Assembly (NCBI RefSeq): GCF_000471905.2
Contig: NW_006494865.1
Span: 1,154,856 to 1,218,855 of the forward strand
Direction of reading: 5' to 3'
DNA from: Amborella trichopoda
Taxonomy: Eukaryota; Streptophyta; Magnoliopsida; Amborellales; Amborellaceae
Length of the DNA stretch: 64,000 nucleotides
The notes beneath the pieces are model-generated. The model saw nothing but the letters and a program-made list of their open reading frames with translations. It ran no database searches and was not told the DNA's origin. Shown here in pieces: positions 1-10,418 of this stretch. Positions within the stretch are counted from its first letter, which is position 1. Each line of letters begins with the position of its first letter. Both the position numbers and the translations under genes were made by a program.

Positions 1-248
<248 letters not shown>

Positions 249-412
249 GTTACCTACCCGAAGCATACCTACCCTTTTCCTCTCTCTCCTCTCTCTCCAT
301 CCGAGACATACTCACAGGCTCAAGCAAGGGATCAAAATTTTATTGCCTCTTCAAAGAATCCACTCAAGACCGAGAGGTGGTTGGGGGTCTATTTTACAAT
401 GAGGCAGTGCTT

Positions 413-421
413 GTTTATATA
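413..421 (-). promoter_or_regulatory. LTR TATA box
   Basis: TATATAAAC on the minus strand, followed by a conserved segment (GCACTGCCTCATTGTAA) also seen after the TATA box at 27601-27611. It marks the likely U3/R boundary of this LTR. No transcription start can be read from sequence alone. Confidence 0.6.
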
Positions 422-1976
422 GAGTTGTGCCCAAACATAAGTAGAATGATCAAAATTGGACCTAATTACTGAAAATTTAGATTTAATTGAATTAAAAGAA
501 ATTCTTAAAATGGGTGCAAAAGAACTGTTTTACCCTTGCCTAACAATGTGTTGAATTACAAAACAATCCCTGTGGATGACCTGGGGTTGTTCTGATGCCC
601 GTTTGATCGAAAGATTATTATTTTCTTGTAGTGCCTGACATGTCGATTGTTTTGATATCAACTTCGGGCTATGAATCATGTTTTTGAGTCATGATCACGA
701 GACTTGAAATTTATTTGAATCTTGAAAAATTTGGATCGGTAGTGCAATATTTCCTTACTACTTTTCAGTGATTTCTTCATCGTAGCACACTAAGCAAGTC
801 ATCACGGTCGTGTGGCAACAATTGGAACGCTATTTGGAGCCCGAACGAAGATTTCGCAACTATTTAGTTTTGACCGAAATCTAGAATTCGACAGTTAGAA
901 TTTCAGTAACTTCGTCGGCTTCGTGCATGAAATCTAATCATCCATCATGTACATGGTTCAGTCCGATGATAGCCCTGAACCTTATGCACACAATGGAATT
1001 ACTTTTGCGTCGATTTGTTGTGCAAGCATCGTGATTTGGTTCATCAAGCGAGGCATGTCACAGCTAAATTTTTTACAGCTTCTTCACGGATCGATAACTT
1101 CTCTCTAGCTTTTGTCCCTGCTCGGATAATGTCTCAGGGCGTGCCACATATCAAATTGTTGTCTTGATAACACGAATACGCTCACCAAATTTGAGAGCGA
1201 TCCGATTTAAAATGACTGAGTTATGGGCCCCAAAAGCAACTGTCTGTGACTGTAAAAACAGCCACTTTTAATGGTATTTTGGTGCAGTGAGGCCATACAA
1301 GAATAGTGTGTGACCTCTCTTATTTCAATGTTTAGCTCATATCTTTGTTCTGTAGTGTCAGATCGAGCTTAAACTTGGTCTATAAGGTTTTTGACCGTGT
1401 CGGATGCAATGGCAGTGCTCCCATAGGGATATGAGACCCCAAAAATGTAGCTTCAGTTGTAGAGTCCGTTTCAGGGTGCTAGAGGGCAATTTTCTGAAAA
1501 ATGTTTCTTTGTGTTCACTGCTTTAGACATGTATGATCGTGATGAAACTTGACAAGTTGTTTTTTGAAGTGCGAATGATGATCTTGAGAAATTTTGGGGC
1601 CATTCTAAGGCTATAGGGAATTTTCCACTGTTTTGTAGGCTTTATTGACCTGCTTCCTACCAGGGACCAAGGTGATGAAAAATACGTTCAAACAATTCTA
1701 TTATGTAGGCACGCTAGTCGGTTATCTGTTCTACTTATGTGCACATATGGTCCAAAACTTTGAATTTCCTTTCCCCGCTTCCCTCCTCTTCGGCCATACG
1801 GGAGATTGGGGCAGTAGACGAGCCTTATGCATCATTGGGGTCTACCGCGACCAGGGCAGGGTGGCGTTGCCCCGGCCATTCCCTTCCTTGGCATTCCTCC
1901 TCCGGCCTTTCAGTGAATTTGGCACATCTCCACTCCATAACCCATATAGGGGTGAGCTCTTTTAGTCCGCATCCGC

Positions 1977-2318
1977 TTAAACATTGAGCCTTTGAGATAT
2001 TTGTTCCAGAGTCACTACCTTGAGCTTGGTTCTTAATGATTTAATGATACTAAAGTAGGGTTTGAGGCTCTCCCTCCTCACATCATAAATTCCTTCGAGT
2101 TGTTTAATCATCAACTCAGAGTTGTCATAAATGCTAAGATACTGCATGTCCAGGTGGGAGGCAATCTCTAGGCCTATGATGAGTGCTTGATATTCTGCCT
2201 CATTATGCGACCCTACTCCCGTAAGGGAAAAGGATAGAGGGATTAATCCTTCGTAGGGGGTGGAGAACCCCACTCTTGCACCGCCTTTTTCTGACTGAAA
2301 GGTTCCACCAAAGTGCAT
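1977..2318 (-). pseudogene. Archaeal-type RNase H fragment (element E1)
   Basis: 113-residue open frame similar to the second RNase H of element A (55150-55570). Recognisable blocks are FSTPYEGLIPLSFSL, SHNEAEYQALIIGLEIA and the run to IYDVRRESLKPY. The enzyme degrades RNA in RNA:DNA hybrids during reverse transcription. Two catalytic positions look lost: the first aspartate (YFDGA in the family) is HFGGT here, and the GDSEL box reads DNSEL. The frame ends at 1977 and I cannot follow the domain beyond about 1950. A relic. Confidence 0.75.
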
Positions 2319-2325
2319 CTTCTAG

Positions 2326-2858
2326 TCACATGAGCTTTCCATGTTGAAGACATCTTCGTCCGACAATCGACAGTGGGTGGGCAACACAAAAATCCTCAAA
2401 GACGGTTGTCATGGCCCTCTGATAGTGCATCATTGTATAGCAGAAGACACCTATTCGTGTCAAAAAGGCGGTTGATTCTTCGTCCTCTAGGGCCATTCTC
2501 ACTTGGTTGTAGCCAACATATCCGTCAATGAAGGAGAATGCCTGACAGTTGGTGGTGGAGTTAATTAGCAACTCTGTAAAGGGGAGAGGAAAGTCGTCCT
2601 TGAGGCAAGCCACGTTCAAGTCTTGAAATTCGATGCAGACCTTGATCTGCCGATTTTTCTTTTTGATGGGGACTATGTTAACCAGCCATTCGGGTATTTT
2701 ACTTCCCAAATAAATCGAGTTGTTCTGAGCCTACCCACCTCCGCCTTGTTCTGGATCTTGAGATCTACCCTGAATCTCCTTAGCTTATGCTTGACAGGCT
2801 TGCAGGATGGGTCAATCCCCAATGACTGAACCGCTATGCACGGATCAAGACCTATCAT
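2326..2858 (-). pseudogene. Reverse transcriptase fragment (element E1)
   Basis: Two overlapping minus frames carry the N-terminal half of a Ty3/gypsy reverse transcriptase: WLVNIVPIKKKN, CIEFQDLNVACLKDDFPLP (the RDLN..CPKDDFPLP box) and FSFIDGYVGYNQ. After CYTMM the sequence goes directly to HYQRAMTT, so about eleven codons (PFGLKNAGAT in relatives) are gone. The domain ends before the YVDD catalytic box. A frameshift near 2710 separates it from the upstream KLRRFRVDL segment. Confidence 0.85.
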
Positions 2859-2939
2859 TTTCTTATAGTGTCAAGCGAATACATCTCGGTTGGCTCTTAA
2901 GAATTTGGTGTACAGATTTTCTTCAGGTGACATGAAAGC

Positions 2940-3249
2940 AGAGATGAAGGTGAGTCTTGGGGTCAATTTCATTACCCAAGTTTATTTCTTCCAAATCGTC
3001 CGTGGTGGTCGGCCCACCTGCCTCTAAGACCTCTAGTGCTTAGTTTATTTCTTCATCAGCGAGAGGTGTGTCCTCCGTGAAGGAGTGGGTTCTTAGGGTT
3101 TCAATCACCAGCTCTGTGGATGGAGTCTCCTGTGTGACTTCTCCCGTTCCAGGACTCAAGGGCCTTTGTTCGGCTTGATGGGTTAGGAGTCCCCGAGTGA
3201 TCATGACATCAGGATCAGGCTCTCTAGGGGATGACGGGGACTCCTGCAA
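2940..3249 (-). pseudogene. Acidic pre-RT linker (element E1)
   Basis: Open frame of 69 residues (3040-3249) rich in Glu, Pro, Ser and Thr, followed in another frame by TTDDLEEINLGNE, which matches the DDL/ELKEINL-D-E segment just before RT in elements A (53750) and G (34990). It joins gag-pol to RT and has no known enzymatic role. Confidence 0.5.
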
Positions 3250-4450
3250 TACTGTTACGTGCAGGACCTCATTAGAAAGGGCACGACGACAATAACGATT
3301 TTGGTTGCCCTAGTAACCAAGGCCCCCTCTTCGACGATGTCGAGATGACGTGTCCTCAATTACGGTAAAGGGGGCTAGCTTCCCCTTACCATTATTAAGG
3401 CCATGATTGCTGGTCAGCTAATAGTCCATCGTCCTCATGATCTGATGGGCCTTGGGGCTGTATAGGTTTCATCTAGATGCGACCTTAGCTTCTAGAGAGG
3501 GGTCACTCCCTGTGCCTGCCCAGCTAGGCATCTCACAGGTCTCCAAGATGAACCCAAGTAGTGGAGCCGGGGTGGGAAGGATAGTGCTCGAAGTGAGCTT
3601 CTTCGTGTACCATATTGCGGGCAGCTTGTAAGAGGTTTGTAGAGGAACAGACGCATACCCTCCCTCGTGACCAGCATTCCTCTTGGACCTACATGTTTGT
3701 GTGCGATCCAGATTGGTGTTTGGGGTGGCCACAAGGCCAACCTCCTGTGGGGTGAACGGCAGAGGACATGCGGTACCCTGCCGTTTAGCTAATGGGGCCT
3801 TTGAGCTCACTCCATGTCAGTGCAATTGTTTATTGGGATCTCTATCATCTCAAGAGTCGTGTGCCCGTCGAGGATCAGCCCTTGGGCTGCCTCGAGTCTC
3901 AGGATTGACATGCACGATGTGGGTGGCTTTCAAGGCATCAGCATTACACTCAGATCGGAAGCAACCTGAAGAGCTTTGGGAGATCGAGGAAGACTGCTGC
4001 CTGCCCCGATTCAAATTAGGACTGTTGGACCGCCTGTAATATTATAGGTGCAGGTGCGCTTGGTTGAATAACCGTGCAGGCGGGCATAAAAGCCTCCAGC
4101 GAGTGGTGTGTTTGGGGGGGTGCCTGCAAGTGATGGGGTAATTTTGTGAAAGGATGGCCATAATGCTACCCGTGCAGTGGGTGTTAAGGGGTTTGCCCTT
4201 AACACTAGAGGAAGATGGGTGAGGGGCTTGTGGGCCTATGCCCCATTTTCCCAAGTGAGACTAGGATAACAGGGTCAGTGAGGCCGCATAGGGAACATGC
4301 AGGGGAGATAGGACCTAATGGTCCGCTCACCTTGAGTGACGGCACGGGTATTGAGATGTAGAACCCAGATGAAGGAGGAACAAAGGGATCCCATAGCAAC
4401 AGTAAAGAGAGGTTGGTACCTGAAAACAGCCTGAGCCAACGGTAGGGTGT
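3250..4450 (-). other. Untranslated leader of element E1
   Basis: Between the primer-binding site and the first pol-like frame. Several overlapping short frames exist on both strands, none with a gag motif, and codons look random. I read it as the 5' leader, similar in kind to 24400-25920 of element C. The gag gene is absent or beyond recognition. Confidence 0.5.
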
Positions 4451-4470
4451 TGAGTCCTCAGTGGAGTTGC
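4451..4470 (-). other. Primer-binding site of E1
   Basis: GCAACTCCACTGAGGACTCA on the minus strand directly follows the LTR end. It matches the TGGCGACTCCACTGGGGACT type seen at elements A and C, the type usually assigned to tRNA-Arg in Tat/Ogre elements (assignment from knowledge of the group, not checked here). Confidence 0.65.
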
Positions 4471-6447
4471 TAGTTGATGTCGGTGAGGTTCTGGTTTCCC
4501 TTAGGTCTGGAGGTGGAAACCCTCTCTCGAACAACCTCAGAGGTCTGGCATGTCAGCATGCGTGGGCCCTCCTACTTGTGGATAGGTACCGGTGGTGAGA
4601 GAGATTTACGACTGGAACGCGGACGCTCTTTACACTGGTTGGGGGCTTCGGGGACTCGCCCGGGCGAATAGCCCTCTTAGAATAATTATGAAGCCCTCCG
4701 GCTGCTTGTCAGCATGCTTAGGACGGGGGCCCTCTTAAGGCTCACAACCTCTCTCCTCTATCTTTCTCTACGCTGTTGGAATGGGATCAGAATGTCCCTC
4801 CTCCCTGGTCACCCACCACGGGTGAGGGATCTGGTCGACCCCTAAAGGGAGTGTGAGGAAACTCAAGGGTTGAGGCCCATGGGTTTACTCATATCCACAG
4901 GCTATTGGGTTGTCATGCAGGTGAGGTCGCTCGTGAAGGGGAAAGCGAGAGAAAGAGAGAGAGGGGTGACTTGGCCTAAGAGAGGGGGAAGATGACCCAC
5001 ATGGCTGGGGTGCTCGTGTGACCACGTACTTAGGGGTATCTTCTCTCTCTCAAAGTTTTCTCTCTCTCTCTCTCCACTCCCACAGGGAATAGTGGCTCTC
5101 AAGGGAAAAAGAAGCTAATCAAATAAGCACAATCTAGCCTTAATTCTTCTCAGCCTTTAGGGGTATTGGAGCTTGAAAATGAGCCTCTTTTACAAGTGAG
5201 TTAAGCTAACTTATATAGAGGATTCAGTAGAAAGGGATGAATGCTCAAAAGCCAAGCTTAATTACAATTTAAGAAATTAGAAATAAATCCTGAAATTAGG
5301 CACAAATGACAAAAATGTCCCTGAAATCTTTTACCTGAATGAGGAGACCATCCCTGCATACCAATTGCTCCACAATGGCAAGACCTTGGAAGCTTTTTCT
5401 GTAACTTGTGGAATGGTTCAGTTGTTTCAGTAGCATATCTTTAATGTTCTCTCGATTGTGAGCATTTTGATGCCCTTGAATCGTGTTGTGGTGGCCTTTT
5501 CCATCGGGGTGAAAGTTCGGCTAGATTTGCAAACTTTGTCTATCAATGCTTCTTCGAGCTGTGTTGTTCTAGTTCTTGGCCCTGCTTGTAAGTCAGAGAC
5601 GAGGTTATCGCAGTCATTTTACACTAAGTTTGGGGTGATTTGGTACTGGTTTGTGCATTTGCCTTATTTGGGAGTTAACGGAAAGAGGGATTCTTGGTGC
5701 AGATAGGATTTACTTCTCTGGCGACCTACGGACTTGCATTCATTGGACCTTGGATTGAATGCAAGAGTTGTACCAGTGTGTAACTCTTCGCGAGGTGTTT
5801 GCATTGAACTTGCCTTCGCGGTGATCCAAGGCATAGATGTTGAACTATGCTTCAAGAAATCCAAAGAATTTTCCCTTTGAACCTTGGTTCTTCCTTCCTT
5901 TAGTTTTGCGGGCTCCTTCTTCCTCTAAGCAATGCAGTTCCTGGTCATGCCACAGTGTGTGTCGTAAGTCAAAACGACAAGGCCAATGTCATTTAAAACA
6001 TATCAGATTTTGAGCTCTCTTTGTCTTCAGAGGAAGGCATCATGGGTTGACGAAGCTGCTTTCGAAAGACATTGTCGCATTCCCTATTTTCAGGGACTGG
6101 TTTGGTGAAGCCGCATCGCACTAGTATGAAACCCGCAAGTTACAAGGCCGCATGAGCGTAAACCCCTTCAGAGAGGTCCGATTGAGCCCTAATTTGGTCC
6201 TCGGGGGTTTTCGATGTTCTGAGTGCAATGGCAGCAGTCTGGTACAGTTATGCAGCCACTGACATGGGGCTACAGTTGAAGGGTCCTTCTTTCGTGTGAT
6301 GGCACCGCACCCAAGTCACACGGTCCCGAGCTTTATTTTTGATGCAACATTAGTCTGCGAGTGTTTGGTGAGCCCAGATGACCAAGTTTTCATCTGTTCT
6401 CCTTATTTGTGTGGGCTTCGGAAGTACGTCAAAAATGACGCACAACA
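4471..6447 (-). repeat. Family-E LTR, 5' LTR of E1
   Basis: About 1.98 kb. The minus-strand start (TGTTGTGCGTCATTTTTGAC) matches the LTR starts at 10419 and 14423; the end (CGACATCAACTA) matches 16431-16441 (GACATCAGTCA). The body, including the block with 'agccctccggctgcttgtcagc' near 4690, matches 16190-16260 in reverse complement. The right edge abuts the 3' region of E2, suggesting insertion into it. Confidence 0.85.
5212..5220 (-). promoter_or_regulatory. TATA box of E1 LTR
   Basis: CTCTATATAAG on the minus strand, in the same context (after TACTGAATC) as 11634-11642 of E2. A CT-rich stretch follows, as in other copies. Confidence 0.6.
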
Positions 6448-7176
6448 CGAGCGTCCTGACCACATGATGATAAACTGCTCCACACAAGGGTCAGAGTTAT
6501 ACGACATAAAACTATAACGTATGCCTTAGCACACGACGTTAAACTACTTTGCAGGGTGACCTGCGCTACGAGGCGCCCGGCTACAACACATGCCCGTGGC
6601 ATGGGCGAGACTATGCCAAAAAAAAAAGATGCAAGTCACAAACTGGGAGCAAAAATCAAAGAGAAGAATGTATTTCATGAACCCAGAAGGGATACGAGAT
6701 TATGTTTACATCAAATCTATGATACCCTACGATACTAAGAGGTTCTAAAATAAATCTTTGTCTGTGGGTGTCGTTTCCCAATGCACGCCAACATTTCCTC
6801 CGGACAGCTGTGACTTCTCTCTTCTGCTCTCCGTTCTCACTATAAAGCCATGGTGAAAAACCAGGATATAGCTAGAAGAGTAAGCATATGCTAAAAATCT
6901 GAGTGAAACGCTCCAGCCAGCAACAGCAGGCCCTCAGCACCATACACACGGCCATGGGACTCACACCATGAGCCATGCACAAACAAAGGGGCCTGGGAAT
7001 TATAAGCCCACCCTTTGACATGGACCCATCGTCTCCTCCACACTGGCGAACGCCTTCATCAGCACACCTAATACTCGGACGCACCATAGAAGCTGGCACC
7101 AGGCAGCCAACCCTTGCAATGGACATGGCTCCCCAACTAAGTTCTCTCAAGAAAATAAGGTCTCCGCGCTATCTCC
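6448..7176 (+). other. Start of E2 3' region, no gene
   Basis: Begins with a degenerate 'atacgacataaaactataacg / acgacgttaaactac' motif that recalls the 'atatgaccttaaactgtag' repeats in the 3' region of element A (58090-58490). No open frame of interest. A run of ten A lies near 6618. Confidence 0.45.
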
Positions 7177-8430
7177 ACCCCAAGGAGTATCAAGCAAGGA
7201 ACTTTGCCAGAACATGGGGAAAAGCTGCCCTCACGCTCTCCTGCCTAGCCCCTTTATTATAAACTCCATAGGCTCATAAAAGCTCCTGACTTCCCAAGCA
7301 CCATGCCGCCCAACCACCCGACCACGTGTCATCACAACGGCACCTCGATTGATCGTTATTTTTAAACCCTCTCACGCTTCGCCTTCCAAGCGTTACTCAT
7401 GAAGCGTCACGGTCAAATACAGCGATGCCTAAAAGGTCAGCCTAGCGTCATCATCAATCAAACAGATCTTGCACTAGGCTCTACCCCCCAGGTGGCATTC
7501 TCTTTCTATCCTCGCGTCGGACGGCAGACGCTTCGTTTGTGCGCTGTCTTCGCAAAGACATGCCACCCCCTGTCGGTGCCTTCCACTTCACACACCGCAT
7601 GAGTGCCTTCCAATTCAAACCACCCCCCCCCCCCTCCCCCCACGGGTATCTTTCACTACACACCCCCCACAAATGCCATCAACACTTCATCCCCTCGCGG
7701 GTGCCATCAACATTTTATCCCCCTGAGGGTGTCATCCACTTCATACCCCCCGCGGGTGCCAACAACACTTCATTCCACCATGGGTGTCTTCCACTTCACC
7801 CAACCCCAAGGAGTATCAAGCAAGGAACTTTGCCAGAACATGGGGAAAAGCTGCCCTGATGCTCTCCTATCTAGCCCGTTTGCTATAAAAGTCATAGGCT
7901 CATCAAAGCTCCCAGCTTCCCGAGCACCATACCGCCCAACCACTCGACCACGTGTCATCACAACGGTGCCTCAGTTGACCGCCATTTTTAAACCCTCTCA
8001 CGCTTCGCCTTCCAAGCGTTACTCATGAAGCGTCACGGTCAAATCTAGCACTGCCTAAAATGCCAGCTTGGCATCATCATCACTTAAACGGATCTTGCAC
8101 TCCCCCCAGGTGGCATTCTCTTTCTATCCTCACGTCGGACACCAGATGCTTTGTTACCTGTGCGTTGTCTTCACAAAGACACACTACCCCCTGTCGGTGC
8201 CTTCCACTTCACACCCCTAGCGGGTGCCTTCCACTTCACACCCACCCCCCCACCGGTGTCTTCCACTCCACATCCCCCACAGGTGCCATCAACACTTCAT
8301 CCCCCCCCCGAGTGTCTTTCACTCCACACCACCGTGGGTGCCATCAACATTTTATCCCCCTGCGGGTATCTTCCACTTCACACCCCCCTCAGGTGCCATT
8401 AACACTTCATCCCACCGTGGGTGTCTTCCA
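7177..8430 (+). repeat. 626-bp tandem duplication
   Basis: The segment starting CCAAGGAGTATCAAGCAAGG at about 7180 recurs at about 7806. About 420 bp of each copy align closely (through 'accacgtgtcatcacaacgg', 'ttcgccttccaagcgttactc' and 'ctgtcggtgccttccacttc'), each followed by its own minisatellite stretch. Period 626 bp. Confidence 0.9.
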
Positions 8431-8510
8431 CTCCACCCCAACCCCCACCCCCACCCCCCCCCAACGGGTGCCTTCCACTCACCCCCCGCGGGTGCCTTCA
8501 ACAGTCCACC
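7580..8510 (+). repeat. C-rich minisatellite, 25-29 bp units
   Basis: Two blocks (about 7580-7802 and 8190-8510) of imperfect units of the form GGGTGCCATCAACACTTCATCCCCC or GGGTGTCTTCCACTTCACACCCC. A related array starts element E3's 3' region at 12165-12510. All six frames stay open for long stretches, which explains the overlapping ORFs here. Confidence 0.9.
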
Positions 8511-8759
8511 GAACCCTGCCCGGGTCACAACAAAACCACCCTCTTCGGGGCAACACCATGTTTAGCGTAGTCAGGCCCCGCCTCAACCACCTGCCGCTAC
8601 ATCAATTTGACGCAGAGCCACGCCAATCAGGCTCCACTATTAAGGCTCACTATGCTAGTGACAACCCCCCTCCCCGCCCCGCTCGTCCTCGCCTTCCCCC
8701 TCTCCTTAAGAAGTCGGGCGAGATGGAAACCATCACAAGTAAAAGAAAAATCATTTCAG

Positions 8760-9075
8760 GCGGACATAGCCAACAAGGCTATGGGTAAAATCGCTCAAAA
8801 AGAAAAAAAACGGGGCATGGTGAACACCTGTACGGGCACCATAAGTAAAAATGACAGGCTGTCATAGCCATTAAGCCATGCGTAAAAGAGTCTTGAGAAA
8901 AAAATCGGGCATGACGAAAACCCACAAGGGTGCCATGAGTACAAGCGAAAGCCCAAAGGGTGGATGTGACCTCGAAGTCACAGCTAAAAATTCCCTAGTA
9001 CAAGGAATTGGTGAAACCACTCTGCTTACACTATTTCCCTTTGATTCATGCGAAAACCTGCAAGGGTGCTTGATT
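8760..9075 (+). repeat. Conserved 3' cassette with ATGAGTAAAA units
   Basis: Degenerate units around 'ggcatggt...cgggcaccatgagtaaaa', followed by 'gtggatgtgacctcgaagtca' and 'tgaaaaccactctgc'. The same cassette is at 12760-13075 (E3) and, more diverged, at 58995-59230 (element A), always ahead of the LTR. Function unknown. It shows that families E and A share a 3' region. Confidence 0.75.
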
Positions 9076-9089
9076 CAACTTCAATATAC

Positions 9090-9350
9090 TCAGAGCCTTC
9101 AAAAGAAATCTCCAGCCCTAGTTTCATCCAAAAATCTTTGACCCCTGTGCCTTCAAAAAAAATCTTCGAGCCCAATGCCATCCAAAAATCTCCGACCCCT
9201 ATGCCTTCAAAAAAATCTCCGACCCCAGTGCCATCAAAAATCTCAAGCCCAAGTGCCATCAAAAAATCTCCGGCCTCTGTACCATTCTAAAAAATCTCAG
9301 GCCCCAGTGCCGCATCTCATTCCCGGCCTCAGTGCCACCACAAAAAATGC
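9090..9350 (+). repeat. Minisatellite, about 28-30 bp units
   Basis: Units like 'cagtgccatcaaaaaatctccgaccc', about nine copies, diverged. The larger homologous array is at 13090-13620. Confidence 0.85.
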
Positions 9351-9960
9351 CAAATTTCTCTGCTCAAAACAAAGTCCAGCATCCAGGGTGAAGTCTCCTA
9401 AAATGAGACCGCCTCAAAGGACCCCACTCTATCATGTTCAGATCATTCGGAAGATCCCCAACTAGACCAGTAAGATGTGGACCAAAGAGGTACCCTTCCT
9501 GCCCTTCCTCTCTTCTCAAAACAAACTCCAGCATCTAGAATGAAGTCTCCAAAAATGAGATCGCCTCAGAGGCCCCGTCCCTATCATGCTCGGGTACTTC
9601 GAGATATCCCCAACTGGACCAGTAGGATGTGCACCGAAGAGGTACCCTGCTTGCCCCTTCCTTTCTTCTCAAAACAAACTCCAACATCTAGGGTGAAGTC
9701 TTCTACAATGAGACCGCCTCAAAGGCCCCCTCTTTATCACTTCTGGGTAATTCTAGAGATCCCCAACTAGACCAATAAGATGTGTACAGAAGAGATACCC
9801 TACCTACCTCCTTTCGTTTTTCTCAAAATAAACTTCAGCATTCAGGTTGAAGTCTCTTAAAATGAGACCGCCTCCCCTCCCTATCACGTCCGAGTATTCG
9901 AGAGATCCCTAACTGGACTAGTAGGATGTGGACCGAAGAGGTACCCTACTTGTTCACCAC
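9351..9960 (+). repeat. Tandem repeat, about 150 bp, four copies
   Basis: The marker 'taagatgtggaccaaagag / taggatgtgcaccgaagag' occurs at about 9471, 9623, 9776 and 9922, giving spacings of 152, 153 and 146. Each unit also has 'ccagcatctagggtgaagtct' and 'atgagaccgcctcaaagg'. Two further copies are at 13640-13960. The near-153-bp period keeps a 51-residue frame open, but no product is recognisable. Confidence 0.9.
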
Positions 9961-10418
9961 AACCTGGCGTTTATATTTGGATAGGGATAAAGCCCTCAAA
10001 AAGGCCCCTGCCAACTAAAATACCAGTACTTCCCCAGCTCGGATGGGATAAAACCCACAACAGGGCCCTCACCAACTAGGACATTAGAAGTTCTCATTGA
10101 AGTAAGAGTCATAAGCCTGCCGAAGGCAGACCATCAACCCGATCTCCCAAAAAATGGATTCTGACAGAACCCGAAGAATGCCCCTCAACAAGGCACCAGA
10201 CCACTAAGAGCCACTTTGGTCACGCCCCGGGCAAGAAAAAACCCAAGCAAATTCTACCCCTCAAAGATTGCGCTGATGCCGGTGATCAAGAAAAAAATAT
10301 ATATTTGAGAGACAATAAACATGTCTTAGGAAGGATTCGCCAGAGGAGCTACGACGTTAAAGTTTTCCAAAGGTTGCACTTCCCGCTTCTCTTGAAGTGC
10401 AACATCCATTAGGGCAAG

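Larger units (their letters stand above)
1695..6447 (-). mobile_element. Element E1: internally deleted Tat-lineage retrotransposon
   Basis: Minus-strand element: 5' LTR 6447-4471, primer-binding site 4470-4451, leader, a broken reverse transcriptase, and a broken archaeal-type RNase H. It stops at the LTR fragment at 1694, so integrase and 3' LTR are missing. I see no gag domain between the leader and the RT. Within pol, RT jumps from the residues after the YTMM motif straight towards the second RNase H, dropping the YVDD box and first RNase H that element A has. Such a copy could only have moved with proteins supplied by others. Confidence 0.75.

Noticed and set aside
8060-8788. 242-residue ORF, the longest in the window
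   Set aside because: It is a translation of the C-rich minisatellite (Pro, His, Ser, Thr) and overlaps equally long frames; no domain and no conservation with E3.
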